From Oscillospiraceae bacterium (GTDB lineage: Bacteria > Bacillota > Clostridia > Oscillospirales > Oscillospiraceae), in the NCBI GenBank assembly GCA_021202845.1, contig JAJQCF010000007.1, positions 1 through 64,000 on the forward strand: a stretch of 64,000 nt of DNA. Reading direction: 5' to 3'. Numbering within the stretch: position 1 is the first letter of the stretch; each line of letters begins with the position of its first letter. Shown in pieces: positions 16,606 through 24,551 of this stretch. Both the position numbers and the translations under genes were made by a program. The notes under the pieces are model-generated. The model was not told the origin of the DNA and did not search any database. It saw nothing but the letters and a program-made list of their open reading frames with translations.

Positions 16606-17100
16606 CCGCGGGTCGCGCAGGAGCGCGGCGGGGTGGTAGAGCGCCATTATCATGCGCCCGTCGCGCTGCGTCCACTGGCCGTGCTCGCGGGTTATCTTGA
16701 AGTCCGGCTTTATGAAGCGCATGGCGGCAATGCGCCCGAGGCAGACGATTATGCGCGGGTTTATAAGCCGTATCTGCTCCGTCAGCCACGGCGCGCAGGC
16801 GTCCTGCTCCGTGCCCAGCGGGTCGCGGTTTTGCGGCGGGCGGCACTTGACCATGTTGGCGATATAAATTTTTGAGCGGTCGAGGTCAATCATCTCCAGC
16901 ATATCGTCCAGCAGCTTGCCCGCGCGGCCCACGAACGGCTCGCCCTGCAAGTCCTCATTCTCGCCCGGCCCCTCGCCGATGAACATGACCTCCGCGCTCT
17001 TGCTGCCCACGCCGAAAACCACGTTGGTCCGCGTCTCGCAGAGTTGGCAGCGCCGACAGCTCAGGCACTCCGCTTTCAGCTCGTCCAAGTTTGTGTACAT
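16561..17100 (-). CDS. Uracil-DNA glycosylase, family 4, C-terminally truncated
   Basis: Family 4 UDG removes uracil from DNA and carries a 4Fe-4S cluster. The cluster cysteines begin in [13 protein letters not shown]; the catalytic motif is [34 protein letters not shown] and [14 protein letters not shown] follow. After DPRR the sequence changes to [13 protein letters not shown] and stops, whereas relatives continue for another 15-25 residues of helix. All catalytic parts are present, so activity may remain. The new C-terminus is read out of frame from the neighbouring acetyltransferase gene. Confidence 0.85.
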   Translation of the reverse strand: MYTNLDELKAECLSCRRCQLCETRTNVVFGVGSKSAEVMFIGEGPGENEDLQGEPFVGRAGKLLDDMLEMIDLDRSKIYIANMVKCRPPQNRDPLGTEQDACAPWLTEQIRLINPRIIVCLGRIAAMRFIKPDFKITREHGQWTQRDGRMIMALYHPAALLRDPRRSNDKLRLRAGDGA

Positions 17101-17156
17101 GACTTCACTCCCTCGTTAATATCTTTCGGTATACATCAAATATAAATCAACCGCCG

Positions 17157-17179
17157 CTGTTTGTCAACGCGGCAGGCTC
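17157..17179. repeat. 23-bp direct repeat, left copy
   Basis: This copy is identical over 23 bp to 18334-18356. It lies upstream of the udg start and before the Rpn-like nuclease gene. Confidence 0.85.
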
Positions 17180-17334
17180 GCTAAAAAGGCGACGGCACAG
17201 GTAAAATGACAAATAACCGCAAAATATTATTGAATGTTCGCAAATTAGACCTTGATTAGTTGGCCGGCTTTGTGGTAAGCTATAGTTACAAAAGATGCGG
17301 CATATTCATCTATGGAGAGAGGCGGTGAGCGCCG

Positions 17335-18153
17335 ATGGGTCAGAGCGAAAGAGCGGAGACGCAGACAAGCTCGGAATATATTCAACTGACAAAAAATTTT
17401 CGGCTGTTGGATAATGACTTTATGACATTGGTTTTTGGCGGAGATATTGAGACTACACAGTTACTGCTTCGCATTATTCTTAATGACGCTGAACTGATAG
17501 TTACGGAGACGACAGGGCAGTTTGAAATCAAAAATTCAAATGGTCGTTCTGTTCGCCTTGATATCCACGCAGTAGACAGCAAAGGCGAAAATTTTGACGT
17601 AGAAATCCAGCGCGCCAACCGAGGCGCGGGAGCGGAGCGCGCACGCTTAAACAGCAGCTTACTTGATTCAAAATTGGCAAAAACGGGAGACAAAATTCCG
17701 CGATTGAAACCGGCTTATGTTATTTTCATTACAGAAAATGATGTGCTGGGCGGCGGACTCCCAATGTATCACATCGACCGCACGGTTGAAGAGCTGGGGC
17801 ACACGCCTTTTGGCGATGGCTCACATATCATTTATGTGAATGGCGCATACAGTGATGAGACAAATCCGATTGGAAAACTGATGCATGATTTTAGGTGTAT
17901 TTCTGCGGCGGATATGTATTATGATGTTTTGGCTGACAGGGTACGCTACTTTAAGGAGACAGAAGGAGGTCGAACGCAAATGTGCAAAATGGTAGAGGAT
18001 TTGACACGTGAGATAGCGATTTTGGCATCTATTGAGGCGTGGCAAGAGGATAACATTCCTGAAAACGAAATCCTGAGACGGATTATGAACAAGTACGACC
18101 TTAACAGGATAGAAGCGGAGGCGTATATTGCAAAGAGCAAAAGAAGCGCCTGA
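17335..18153 (+). CDS. Rpn/PDDEXK-family nuclease (putative transposase-like)
   Basis: The 272-residue protein matches the Rpn/PD-(D/E)XK transposase-like family, whose members cut DNA and promote RecA-independent recombination. It opens with the family's LTKNFRLLDNDFMTLVFG. Its nuclease core is VRLDIHAVDSKGENFDVEIQR, with the Asp and the Glu-x-Gln that replaces the usual Glu-x-Lys. A YVIFITENDVLGGGLPMYHI segment follows. The C-terminal third is helical and charged (VEDLTREIAILASIEAW). Codon use is visibly more AT-rich than that of its neighbours. ATG 17335 is the only start near GAGGCGGTG. Confidence 0.82.
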   Translation: MGQSERAETQTSSEYIQLTKNFRLLDNDFMTLVFGGDIETTQLLLRIILNDAELIVTETTGQFEIKNSNGRSVRLDIHAVDSKGENFDVEIQRANRGAGAERARLNSSLLDSKLAKTGDKIPRLKPAYVIFITENDVLGGGLPMYHIDRTVEELGHTPFGDGSHIIYVNGAYSDETNPIGKLMHDFRCISAADMYYDVLADRVRYFKETEGGRTQMCKMVEDLTREIAILASIEAWQEDNIPENEILRRIMNKYDLNRIEAEAYIAKSKRSA

Positions 18154-18225
18154 GGCGACGCAGTGACGCGCCGATTTGACGAAATGCGCCGCTCCGGCGG
18201 GTAAAAAGTCTGACGAGCAATAATA

Positions 18226-18265
18226 TATGGGCTGCACCAAACATTTCGGTGCAGCCCATAGTTTT
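18226..18265 (+). terminator. Terminator after the Rpn-like gene
   Basis: A perfect 13-bp stem (18226-18238 with 18248-18260) and 9-base loop is followed by GTTTTG. It lies inside the repeat-bounded segment. Confidence 0.75.
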
Positions 18266-18333
18266 GCTCTTGCCGCTCACTAATAGCACCTATCCAGAGC
18301 TTTGGCAATTATTCATTGCTGCCTATTGCCATA

Positions 18334-18356
18334 CTGTTTGTCAACGCGGCAGGCTC
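18334..18356. repeat. 23-bp direct repeat, right copy
   Basis: Identical to 17157-17179. It spans the last five codons and stop of the EamA transporter gene (minus strand) plus the next bases. Confidence 0.85.
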
Positions 18357-19237
18357 TCCGCGCTCGCGCTTTTGCGGGCGGGGAGTTTGGAGATTAGTAT
18401 TCCCGCCAGCACGAGCGCGCCGCCTAAGATAATGCGCGCCGTCGCCGCCTCGCGGTAGATGAGCATGGAGAAGAGGAAGCCAAACACGGATTCCAGCGAG
18501 AGTATGAGCGCCGTGTGGCTGGCCTTGGTATAGCGCTGGGCGGTGTTTTGCAGGCAGAGCGCCAGCGCGGTGTTGATAAACACAAGATATGCCAGACCGC
18601 CCGCTGCCGAGGCGCCGGAGCAGACCATATCCGCGCCCGTTACGACCGCCGCTGCCGCTGCCAGCGCTCCCGCGGCGCAGAACTGGAAGAATGCCAGCAC
18701 CAGCGGGTCAAGCTCGCGCGCGTACTTGCCCGTGAGCACAATCTGCACGGAGAATATCAGCGAGAAGCCCAGCGTCATGGGGTCGCCCGCCTGCACCTCT
18801 AAGGCGGAATTGAGGCTGATGAAGCCCACGCCGACTATTGCCGCCAGCGCCGCCGCGCCGTCGCGCGCCGTGGGCTTGACCTTTGTCAGCAGCCACGCCG
18901 TCAGGGGAGTGAAGCAGACGTATGTGGCCGCCAAAAACGACTGCTTGGCCGACGTGGTGTATTGCAGCGCGACCATCTGCACCATCAGCCCCAAAAATTG
19001 CAGCGCGCCCAGCAGACAGCCGCACTTTATCATATAGCGGTCGGCGCGGGCAATGCGCTTGGCGAACACCACGCCCAGTATGAGCGCCGAGCCGCAGAAG
19101 CGGTAGACCAAAATTGCCACGGGCGGCAGCCCCTCCAGCGCCAGCTTGCCCGCGACAAAGCCGCCGCCCCATATTGCGGCCACCAGCAGCAGCACCGCGT
19201 CCGCCGCCAGCGCTCTGTTCCTCTCGCTCCCGCGCAT
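18341..19237 (-). CDS. EamA/DMT family transporter
   Basis: The protein has about 298 residues with ten hydrophobic segments arranged as two five-helix EamA repeats. The first begins LLLVAAIWGGGFVAGKLAL and the second LGFSLIFSVQIVLTGKYA. Such proteins export amino acids, nucleosides or similar metabolites; the substrate is unknown. I start at ATG 19237, which has GAGG six bases upstream; the longer open frame lacks a site. Its last codons form part of the 23-bp repeat. Before the candidate insertion it would have been the gene immediately upstream of udg. Confidence 0.88.
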   Translation of the reverse strand: MRGSERNRALAADAVLLLVAAIWGGGFVAGKLALEGLPPVAILVYRFCGSALILGVVFAKRIARADRYMIKCGCLLGALQFLGLMVQMVALQYTTSAKQSFLAATYVCFTPLTAWLLTKVKPTARDGAAALAAIVGVGFISLNSALEVQAGDPMTLGFSLIFSVQIVLTGKYARELDPLVLAFFQFCAAGALAAAAAVVTGADMVCSGASAAGGLAYLVFINTALALCLQNTAQRYTKASHTALILSLESVFGFLFSMLIYREAATARIILGGALVLAGILISKLPARKSASAESLPR

Positions 19238-19403
19238 AATTTCCTCACGCCTCCCGAAAGATTTTTCAATAGGCAGATTATAGCGCGCCGCGGCCGCAAT
19301 ATCAAGATGCGGAGCGACAGCAAAATTCAACAAATATTCGCCCCGCGGAAGGGCGGGAAAAAACGAAAGTATTGAAAAATTTATTAACTTCCGCGCTGTA
19401 CGC

Positions 19404-19431
19404 TTGAAATATTTACTGCAAGTGATATAAT
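19404..19431 (+). promoter_or_regulatory. htpG promoter
   Basis: TTGAAA (19404-19409), a 16-base spacer and TATAAT (19426-19431), 38 bases before the start. No CIRCE or CtsR box is visible here. Confidence 0.65.
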
Positions 19432-19468
19432 CTACAGCATATAAAATATTTTCAGGAGGCTATCACAA

Positions 19469-21388
19469 ATGGCTAAAAAACAGTTCAAGGCTGAATCCAA
19501 GCGTCTGCTGGACATGATGATTAACTCCATCTACACGCACCGCGAAATATTTCTGCGTGAGATAATCTCCAACGCCAGCGACGCCATCGACAAGCTCTGC
19601 TACCTCTCGCTCACCGACGGCAGCGTCGGCATGAAGCGCAGTGACTTCCGCATCCGCGTCAGCGCGGACAAGGAAAACCGCCTGCTCACCGTTTCCGACA
19701 ACGGTATCGGCATGAGCCGCGAGGACATGGAAAACAACCTCGGCGTCATCGCCCACAGCGGTTCGCTGGGTTTCAAAAACGACCTCGACGAAAAATCCGC
19801 CGACAAGGCGAAAATTGATATTATCGGCCAGTTCGGCGTCGGTTTTTACTCCGCGTTTATGGTCTCCGACGCCGTCACCGTCATCTCCAAGGCCTACGGT
19901 GCGGAGACGGCGTATATGTGGCAGAGCTCCGGCACGGACGGCTACACCGTCACCGAGTGCGAAAAAGACGGCGTCGGCACCGACGTTATAATGCACATCA
20001 AGCCCGACGCGGAGGAGGACAAATACAGCGAGTTTTTGGACTCTTGGCGCTTGCAGGAGCTTATTAAAAAGTATTCCGACTACGTGCGCTGGCCTATCAT
20101 AATGACCGTGGACAACTGGGTCGAGCGCGAGACCGGCGAGACAGACGACAAGGGCGAGCCGAAAAAGGAATACGTCAACGAGCCGCAGGACAAGACCATA
20201 AACAGCCAAGTACCCATTTGGCAGCGCAGCAAAAAGTCCGTCACCGACGACGACTGCAAGGCGTTCTACAAGGAAAAGTTCCACGACTCGGAGGACCCTG
20301 TGGCCGTCATACGTGTGAACGCGGAGGGCACGGTCAGCTACAAGGCCATGCTGTTCATCCCCGCCAAGGCTCCCTACGACTTCTACACCCGCGACTACAA
20401 GCCCGGTTTGCAGCTCTATTCCAGCGGCGTGATGATAATGGAAAACTGCGCCGACCTGCTGCCGGAGTGCTTCCGCTTTGTGCGCGGCGTCGTGGATTCC
20501 CCCGACCTCAGCCTCAACATCTCGCGCGAGCTGCTGCAGCACGACCGCCAGCTCAAGGTCATCTCCACAAACCTTGAAAAGAAGGTCAAGAGCGAGCTGA
20601 AAAAGCTCATGGACAGCGACCCCGAAAGCTACGAGAAGTTCTGGAACAGCTTCGGCACCCAGCTCAAGTACGGCTTTGTCTCCGACTACGGCGCGAAGAA
20701 GGAGCTTATCAAGGACTTGCTCGTCTATCCCAACTCCTTCGGCGAGGGGCTTATTTCCTTTGCCGGCTATGTTGAGAAAATGCCGGAGAGCCAGAAGTTT
20801 ATCTACTACGCCGCCGCGGACAACGCCGAGCGCGCGGCTCATCTGCCGCAGGCCGAACAGGTTCTGGACGCGGGCTTCGGTCTGCTGTACATGACGCAGG
20901 ATGTGGACGCCTTTGTTGTCAGCATGATGGGCGACTGGGACGGCAAGGAGTTCTGCAATGTCAGCGTGGACGACCTCGGTCTGGAAACGGATATGCAGAA
21001 GGCCGACACGGAGAAAAAGGAAGAGGAAAACCGCTCCCTGCTGGACTTCGTCAAGGACAAGCTGGGCGGCGAGGTCGAGGCCGTGCGCCTGAGCCACAAG
21101 CTCAAGACCCACCCCGTTTGCCTCACAACCGAGGGCGAGATTACGCTGGAGGTAGAAAAATATTTCCGCAGCCTGCCCAACGGCACGGGAGAAAAAGTCA
21201 CGGCGCGCAAGGTGCTGGAGATAAACGGCGAGCACCCCGCCTTTGCCGCGCTGCAAAAGGCATATACGGAAGACCCCGAAAGAGCCGAAAAGCTGGCGAA
21301 GATACTGCTCTGTCAGGCCAAGCTCATCGCGGATTTGCCGCTGGACGACTCCTCTGAGTACGCGGAACTGGTCTGCGCGCTGTTTTGA
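19469..21388 (+). CDS. htpG: Chaperone HtpG (Hsp90)
   Basis: This is an ATP-dependent Hsp90 chaperone of 639 residues. The N-terminal ATPase is clear from FLREIISNASDAIDKL, VSDNGIGMS and GQFGVGFYSAFMV. The middle domain contains RGVVDSPDLSLNISRE, with the conserved catalytic-loop Arg region, and a C-terminal dimerisation part follows. The highly charged linker of eukaryotic Hsp90 is short, as in bacteria. The start has AGGAGG upstream. It is a single-gene unit, since hemW has its own promoter right after the stop. Confidence 0.97.
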   Translation: MAKKQFKAESKRLLDMMINSIYTHREIFLREIISNASDAIDKLCYLSLTDGSVGMKRSDFRIRVSADKENRLLTVSDNGIGMSREDMENNLGVIAHSGSLGFKNDLDEKSADKAKIDIIGQFGVGFYSAFMVSDAVTVISKAYGAETAYMWQSSGTDGYTVTECEKDGVGTDVIMHIKPDAEEDKYSEFLDSWRLQELIKKYSDYVRWPIIMTVDNWVERETGETDDKGEPKKEYVNEPQDKTINSQVPIWQRSKKSVTDDDCKAFYKEKFHDSEDPVAVIRVNAEGTVSYKAMLFIPAKAPYDFYTRDYKPGLQLYSSGVMIMENCADLLPECFRFVRGVVDSPDLSLNISRELLQHDRQLKVISTNLEKKVKSELKKLMDSDPESYEKFWNSFGTQLKYGFVSDYGAKKELIKDLLVYPNSFGEGLISFAGYVEKMPESQKFIYYAAADNAERAAHLPQAEQVLDAGFGLLYMTQDVDAFVVSMMGDWDGKEFCNVSVDDLGLETDMQKADTEKKEEENRSLLDFVKDKLGGEVEAVRLSHKLKTHPVCLTTEGEITLEVEKYFRSLPNGTGEKVTARKVLEINGEHPAFAALQKAYTEDPERAEKLAKILLCQAKLIADLPLDDSSEYAELVCALF

Positions 21389-21389
21389 G

Positions 21390-21418
21390 TTGACATAATT
21401 CCATTTTTGCTGTATTGT
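21390..21418 (+). promoter_or_regulatory. hemW promoter
   Basis: Consensus TTGACA (21390-21395), 17 bases and TATTGT (21413-21418), directly after the htpG stop and 33 bases before hemW. Confidence 0.7.
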
Positions 21419-21450
21419 ATATAGTAGGCTGCCTGAGGAGGTAACTGCAC

Positions 21451-22710
21451 ATGGACCCGCGGCTCGGCGTTTACATTCACATACCGTTCTGCGCCTCCAA
21501 GTGCGGCTACTGCGACTTCTGCTCCTACGCGGGCAGCGAAAAGCTGATGCCGCGCTACCACGCGGCGCTGCTCGGCCACATACGCGAGGCCGGCCCCCAG
21601 CTGCGCCAGCACCACATAGACACCGTGTACTTCGGCGGCGGCACGCCGAGCTACTACGGCGCGCGCAAGCTGTGCGAAATTTTCAACTGCCTCAAAATTA
21701 ACGCGCTCGTCTACAAGACAGCCGAGGTTACGGTTGAGGTCAACCCCGACAGCGTGAGAAAGCGCGACCTCAAGCTGCTGAGAAACGAGGGCTTCAACCG
21801 CGTGTCCATAGGCGCGCAGTCCGCGAACGACGACATACTAAAGCTCATAGGCCGCAGGCACAACTGGGACCAAGTGGTGCGCGCCGCGGAAAACGCGCGC
21901 GAGGCGGGCTTTGACAACATCAGCCTCGACCTCATCTACGGCCTGCCGAGCCAAAGCGCGGAGGACTGGGCGGACACGCTGAACAAAGCGCTCGCGCTGC
22001 GCCCCGAGCATCTGAGCTGCTACGCGCTGACGCTGAATCCGAACACGCCCATGTACGAGTACAAGTCCTCGCCTCTGCTGCCGGACGACGACGCGCAGGC
22101 GGATATGTACCTCTACACCGTGGAGACGCTGGAGCGCTTCGGCTACGGGCAGTACGAGATAAGCAACTTCTGCCTCAAGGGCAGGGAGTCGCGCCACAAC
22201 ATGAAATACTGGCTGCTGCGCGACTACATGGGCTTCGGAGCGGGCGCGCACTCCTGCGTGGACGGCGTGCGCTACAGCTTCGTCAAGGATTTGCGGCAGT
22301 ACATAAGCGGTATCCACAACGCCGACAAGGTCATTGACGAGTATGAAAAAATAGAGTTCATCGGCCTTGCGGCGGAATATATTATGCTGGGAATGAGGAC
22401 TGTACGGGGTATTTCCGAAAAGGAATATCACAGAATATTCAAAAGCGACTTTGAGCCAATCGAATCCGCGCTGTGCGAGTTCGAGCAAAAGGGCTGGGCG
22501 GTCACGGAGGGCGACCGCTGGCACTTTACGCCCAACGGCTTCCTGCTTTCCAATCTGCTCATCGGCATACTGCTGGATAAGCAGGCGGCGCTGAGAGCCT
22601 CCGGCAACCCGTGGATGGCTGCCGAAAGTCTCTTTGCCGAGCACGAGGAGCTGCCCGCGGGAGAGGAAATATTCTACCGCAGCCGTGAGAGAGAAAAACA
22701 GACAAACTGA
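21451..22710 (+). CDS. hemW: Radical SAM heme chaperone HemW
   Basis: HemW is the HemN-like radical SAM protein that binds and delivers heme; it is often misnamed coproporphyrinogen III oxidase. The cluster motif is FCASKCGYCDFC (Cys-x3-Cys-x2-Cys, followed by Phe-Cys as in HemW). YFGGGTPS and VEVNPDS follow in the barrel, and the C-terminal HemN_C domain ends near residue 400. Length is 419 residues. It starts an apparent hemW-vanW-metG unit; VanW begins 18 bases after its stop. Confidence 0.9.
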   Translation: MDPRLGVYIHIPFCASKCGYCDFCSYAGSEKLMPRYHAALLGHIREAGPQLRQHHIDTVYFGGGTPSYYGARKLCEIFNCLKINALVYKTAEVTVEVNPDSVRKRDLKLLRNEGFNRVSIGAQSANDDILKLIGRRHNWDQVVRAAENAREAGFDNISLDLIYGLPSQSAEDWADTLNKALALRPEHLSCYALTLNPNTPMYEYKSSPLLPDDDAQADMYLYTVETLERFGYGQYEISNFCLKGRESRHNMKYWLLRDYMGFGAGAHSCVDGVRYSFVKDLRQYISGIHNADKVIDEYEKIEFIGLAAEYIMLGMRTVRGISEKEYHRIFKSDFEPIESALCEFEQKGWAVTEGDRWHFTPNGFLLSNLLIGILLDKQAALRASGNPWMAAESLFAEHEELPAGEEIFYRSREREKQTN

Positions 22711-22728
22711 ACGGAGAAACATGACAAG

Positions 22729-24495
22729 ATGAAACTATACGGCAGCAACAACGAAAAAAAGAAACCGTCCTCCCGCACTGAAAAACGCCCGACACACGCA
22801 AAATCGGCGTCCGGCGCGGGCAAAAAGGCAAGGATAATACTTATAGTAGTCTGCGTCGTGCTGGTCGCGCTCGTCATAGGCGGCGCCGCGGGCGCGGTGG
22901 CGGTGAGGAACATAGACACGTTCTACCCCAAGGTGACGGTTGACGGCATAGACATCGGCGGAATGAGCCTCACGGAGGCCGTCGCCGCCGTCAACGACGT
23001 GTACTCCGAGAGCGCGGACAACTCCGTGACGGTGCTGCTGCCTATGGACAATACGCTTGTCGTCACCGCCGAGGACGCGGGAGTGGCCAAAAGTTCGGCG
23101 GAGATAGTGCGCTCCGCGTGGGACACCATGCGCGGCAGCAACGCGGCGGCGGGGCTTGTTTCCTACCTCAAGTGCTGCTTTGTCGGCATGGATATCACGA
23201 CGGACGATATAACCGAGATTGACGAGACGGCAGTCCGCGCAATGATTGAAAATGTTGTCTACGAGGTCAACCTTGCGCTGATGAATAATGACATGACGAT
23301 AGGCGAGGACAGCATTGTCGTCGTCAAGGGCGCTTCGTCCATCACCATAGACACCGACGAGGTCTACGCCCTTGTGCGCGACGCCATTTTGAGCGGCTCT
23401 TTCGGCACTATAGAGTACGACGGTGTCATAAACGGCGATGAGCTGGATTTGCAGACCATATACGACACCGTGTGCTGCGAGCCGCAGGACGCGGAGTATG
23501 ACCCCGAGACGGACTCCGTGACCGAGCACATAAACGGCATCAGCTTCAGCATTGACGAGGCGCGCAGCGCGTGGGAGGCCGCCGACTACGGCGACGAGGT
23601 TGTGATACCGCTGACCGTTACCGAGCCGGAGGTCACGACGGAATATTTGGAGAGCATATTGTTTGCGGATTTGCTCAGCAGCAAGTCCACCAGCCTCTCC
23701 GGCAGCAGCTCCAACCGCATTGCCAACGTCACGCTGGCGGCTGAGAGCTGCAACAATACAGTGCTCATGCCGGGCGAGCAGTTTGACTACAACACCACGC
23801 TGGGCGAGCGCACGGCGGAAAACGGCTATCTGGAGGCCGGAGCCTACTCCAACGGCGAGACGGTTATGGAGTACGGCGGCGGCATATGCCAAGTGTCCTC
23901 CACAATCTACTACTGCGCGCTCTACGCCAATCTTACGATAAACTCCCGCACCTGCCACTACTTCCCCGTCAGCTACGTTCCCCCGGGACTGGACGCCACG
24001 GTGTCGTGGGGCGGGCCGGAGTTCAGGTTCACAAATAACCGCGATTACCCGATAAGGATACTCTCTTGGGTGGAAAATGGTCAGGTCTACGTGGAGATTT
24101 GGGGCACGGACGTGGACGGCAGCTACGTGGAAATGACCTATGGCACCGAAGCGGTATATGACAGTGAATACACGACTGTACAAGTCGGCTACAAGGCTTA
24201 CACCTACCGCTCCGTCTACGACAGCAGCGGCACGCTGCTCTCCCGCAGCCTTGAGTCCAGCAGCTACTACCACTACCACGACGCTGACATAGACTGGCCG
24301 GAGGAGACCGCGGAGCCGACCGAGACGCCGACACCGACCGTGGAGCCGACGGAGACTCCGACGCCGACAGAGACACCCGCCGAGACTGAAACTCCCGCCG
24401 AGACAGAGACGGCAGCCACCGAGCCCGCGGAGACAACGCCGCCCACGGACAGCGGCTCTGACATGGAAGTCGAGCCGACGACGCCGGTTGAATAA
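22729..24495 (+). CDS. VanW family membrane-anchored cell-wall protein
   Basis: The 588-residue protein has a basic cytosolic head, one membrane helix (about residues 34-60, IILIVVCVVLVALVIGG) and a long extracellular part. Two PG_binding_4-type domains (about 65-320) precede the VanW domain, recognised by MPGEQFDYNTTLGERTAENGY, then YGGGICQVSSTIY and the GPEFRFTNN end. The last 70 residues are repeats of Thr-Pro-Glu type (TPTPTVEPTETPTPTETP) that resemble a cell-wall spanning tail. No LPXTG sorting signal is present. VanW domains occur in vancomycin-resistance clusters, but alone they do not imply resistance. Confidence 0.9.
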   Translation: MKLYGSNNEKKKPSSRTEKRPTHAKSASGAGKKARIILIVVCVVLVALVIGGAAGAVAVRNIDTFYPKVTVDGIDIGGMSLTEAVAAVNDVYSESADNSVTVLLPMDNTLVVTAEDAGVAKSSAEIVRSAWDTMRGSNAAAGLVSYLKCCFVGMDITTDDITEIDETAVRAMIENVVYEVNLALMNNDMTIGEDSIVVVKGASSITIDTDEVYALVRDAILSGSFGTIEYDGVINGDELDLQTIYDTVCCEPQDAEYDPETDSVTEHINGISFSIDEARSAWEAADYGDEVVIPLTVTEPEVTTEYLESILFADLLSSKSTSLSGSSSNRIANVTLAAESCNNTVLMPGEQFDYNTTLGERTAENGYLEAGAYSNGETVMEYGGGICQVSSTIYYCALYANLTINSRTCHYFPVSYVPPGLDATVSWGGPEFRFTNNRDYPIRILSWVENGQVYVEIWGTDVDGSYVEMTYGTEAVYDSEYTTVQVGYKAYTYRSVYDSSGTLLSRSLESSSYYHYHDADIDWPEETAEPTETPTPTVEPTETPTPTETPAETETPAETETAATEPAETTPPTDSGSDMEVEPTTPVE

Positions 24496-24551
24496 AACAG
24501 CAAACAGTGCCCGCGCACTGCGGAGAATATAAATGAGAGAGGAAGCACAAC

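Larger units (their letters stand above)
17180..18333. mobile_element. Candidate insertion carrying an Rpn-like nuclease gene
   Basis: The 1.15 kb between the two 23-bp repeats holds one gene, opposite in direction to its neighbours and lower in GC. Removing it with one repeat would put the EamA transporter stop about 60 bases before the udg start, a normal operon spacing on the minus strand. The right repeat copy includes the 3' end of the EamA gene, so the left copy looks like a duplicate made at insertion. I found no terminal inverted repeats or transposase of a known IS family. Confidence 0.5.

Noticed and set aside
19463..21256. 597-residue minus-strand frame opposite htpG
   Set aside because: Shadow of htpG in a GC-rich gene; composition is biased and no start signal is present.
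24300..24440. Short direct repeats that could be taken for a CRISPR or tandem array
   Set aside because: They encode the Thr/Pro/Glu tail of the VanW protein, with irregular units and no spacers.
22729..24495. Vancomycin resistance from the VanW domain
   Set aside because: No vanA/B ligase, vanH, vanX or vanRS nearby; VanW domain proteins are common in susceptible Clostridia.
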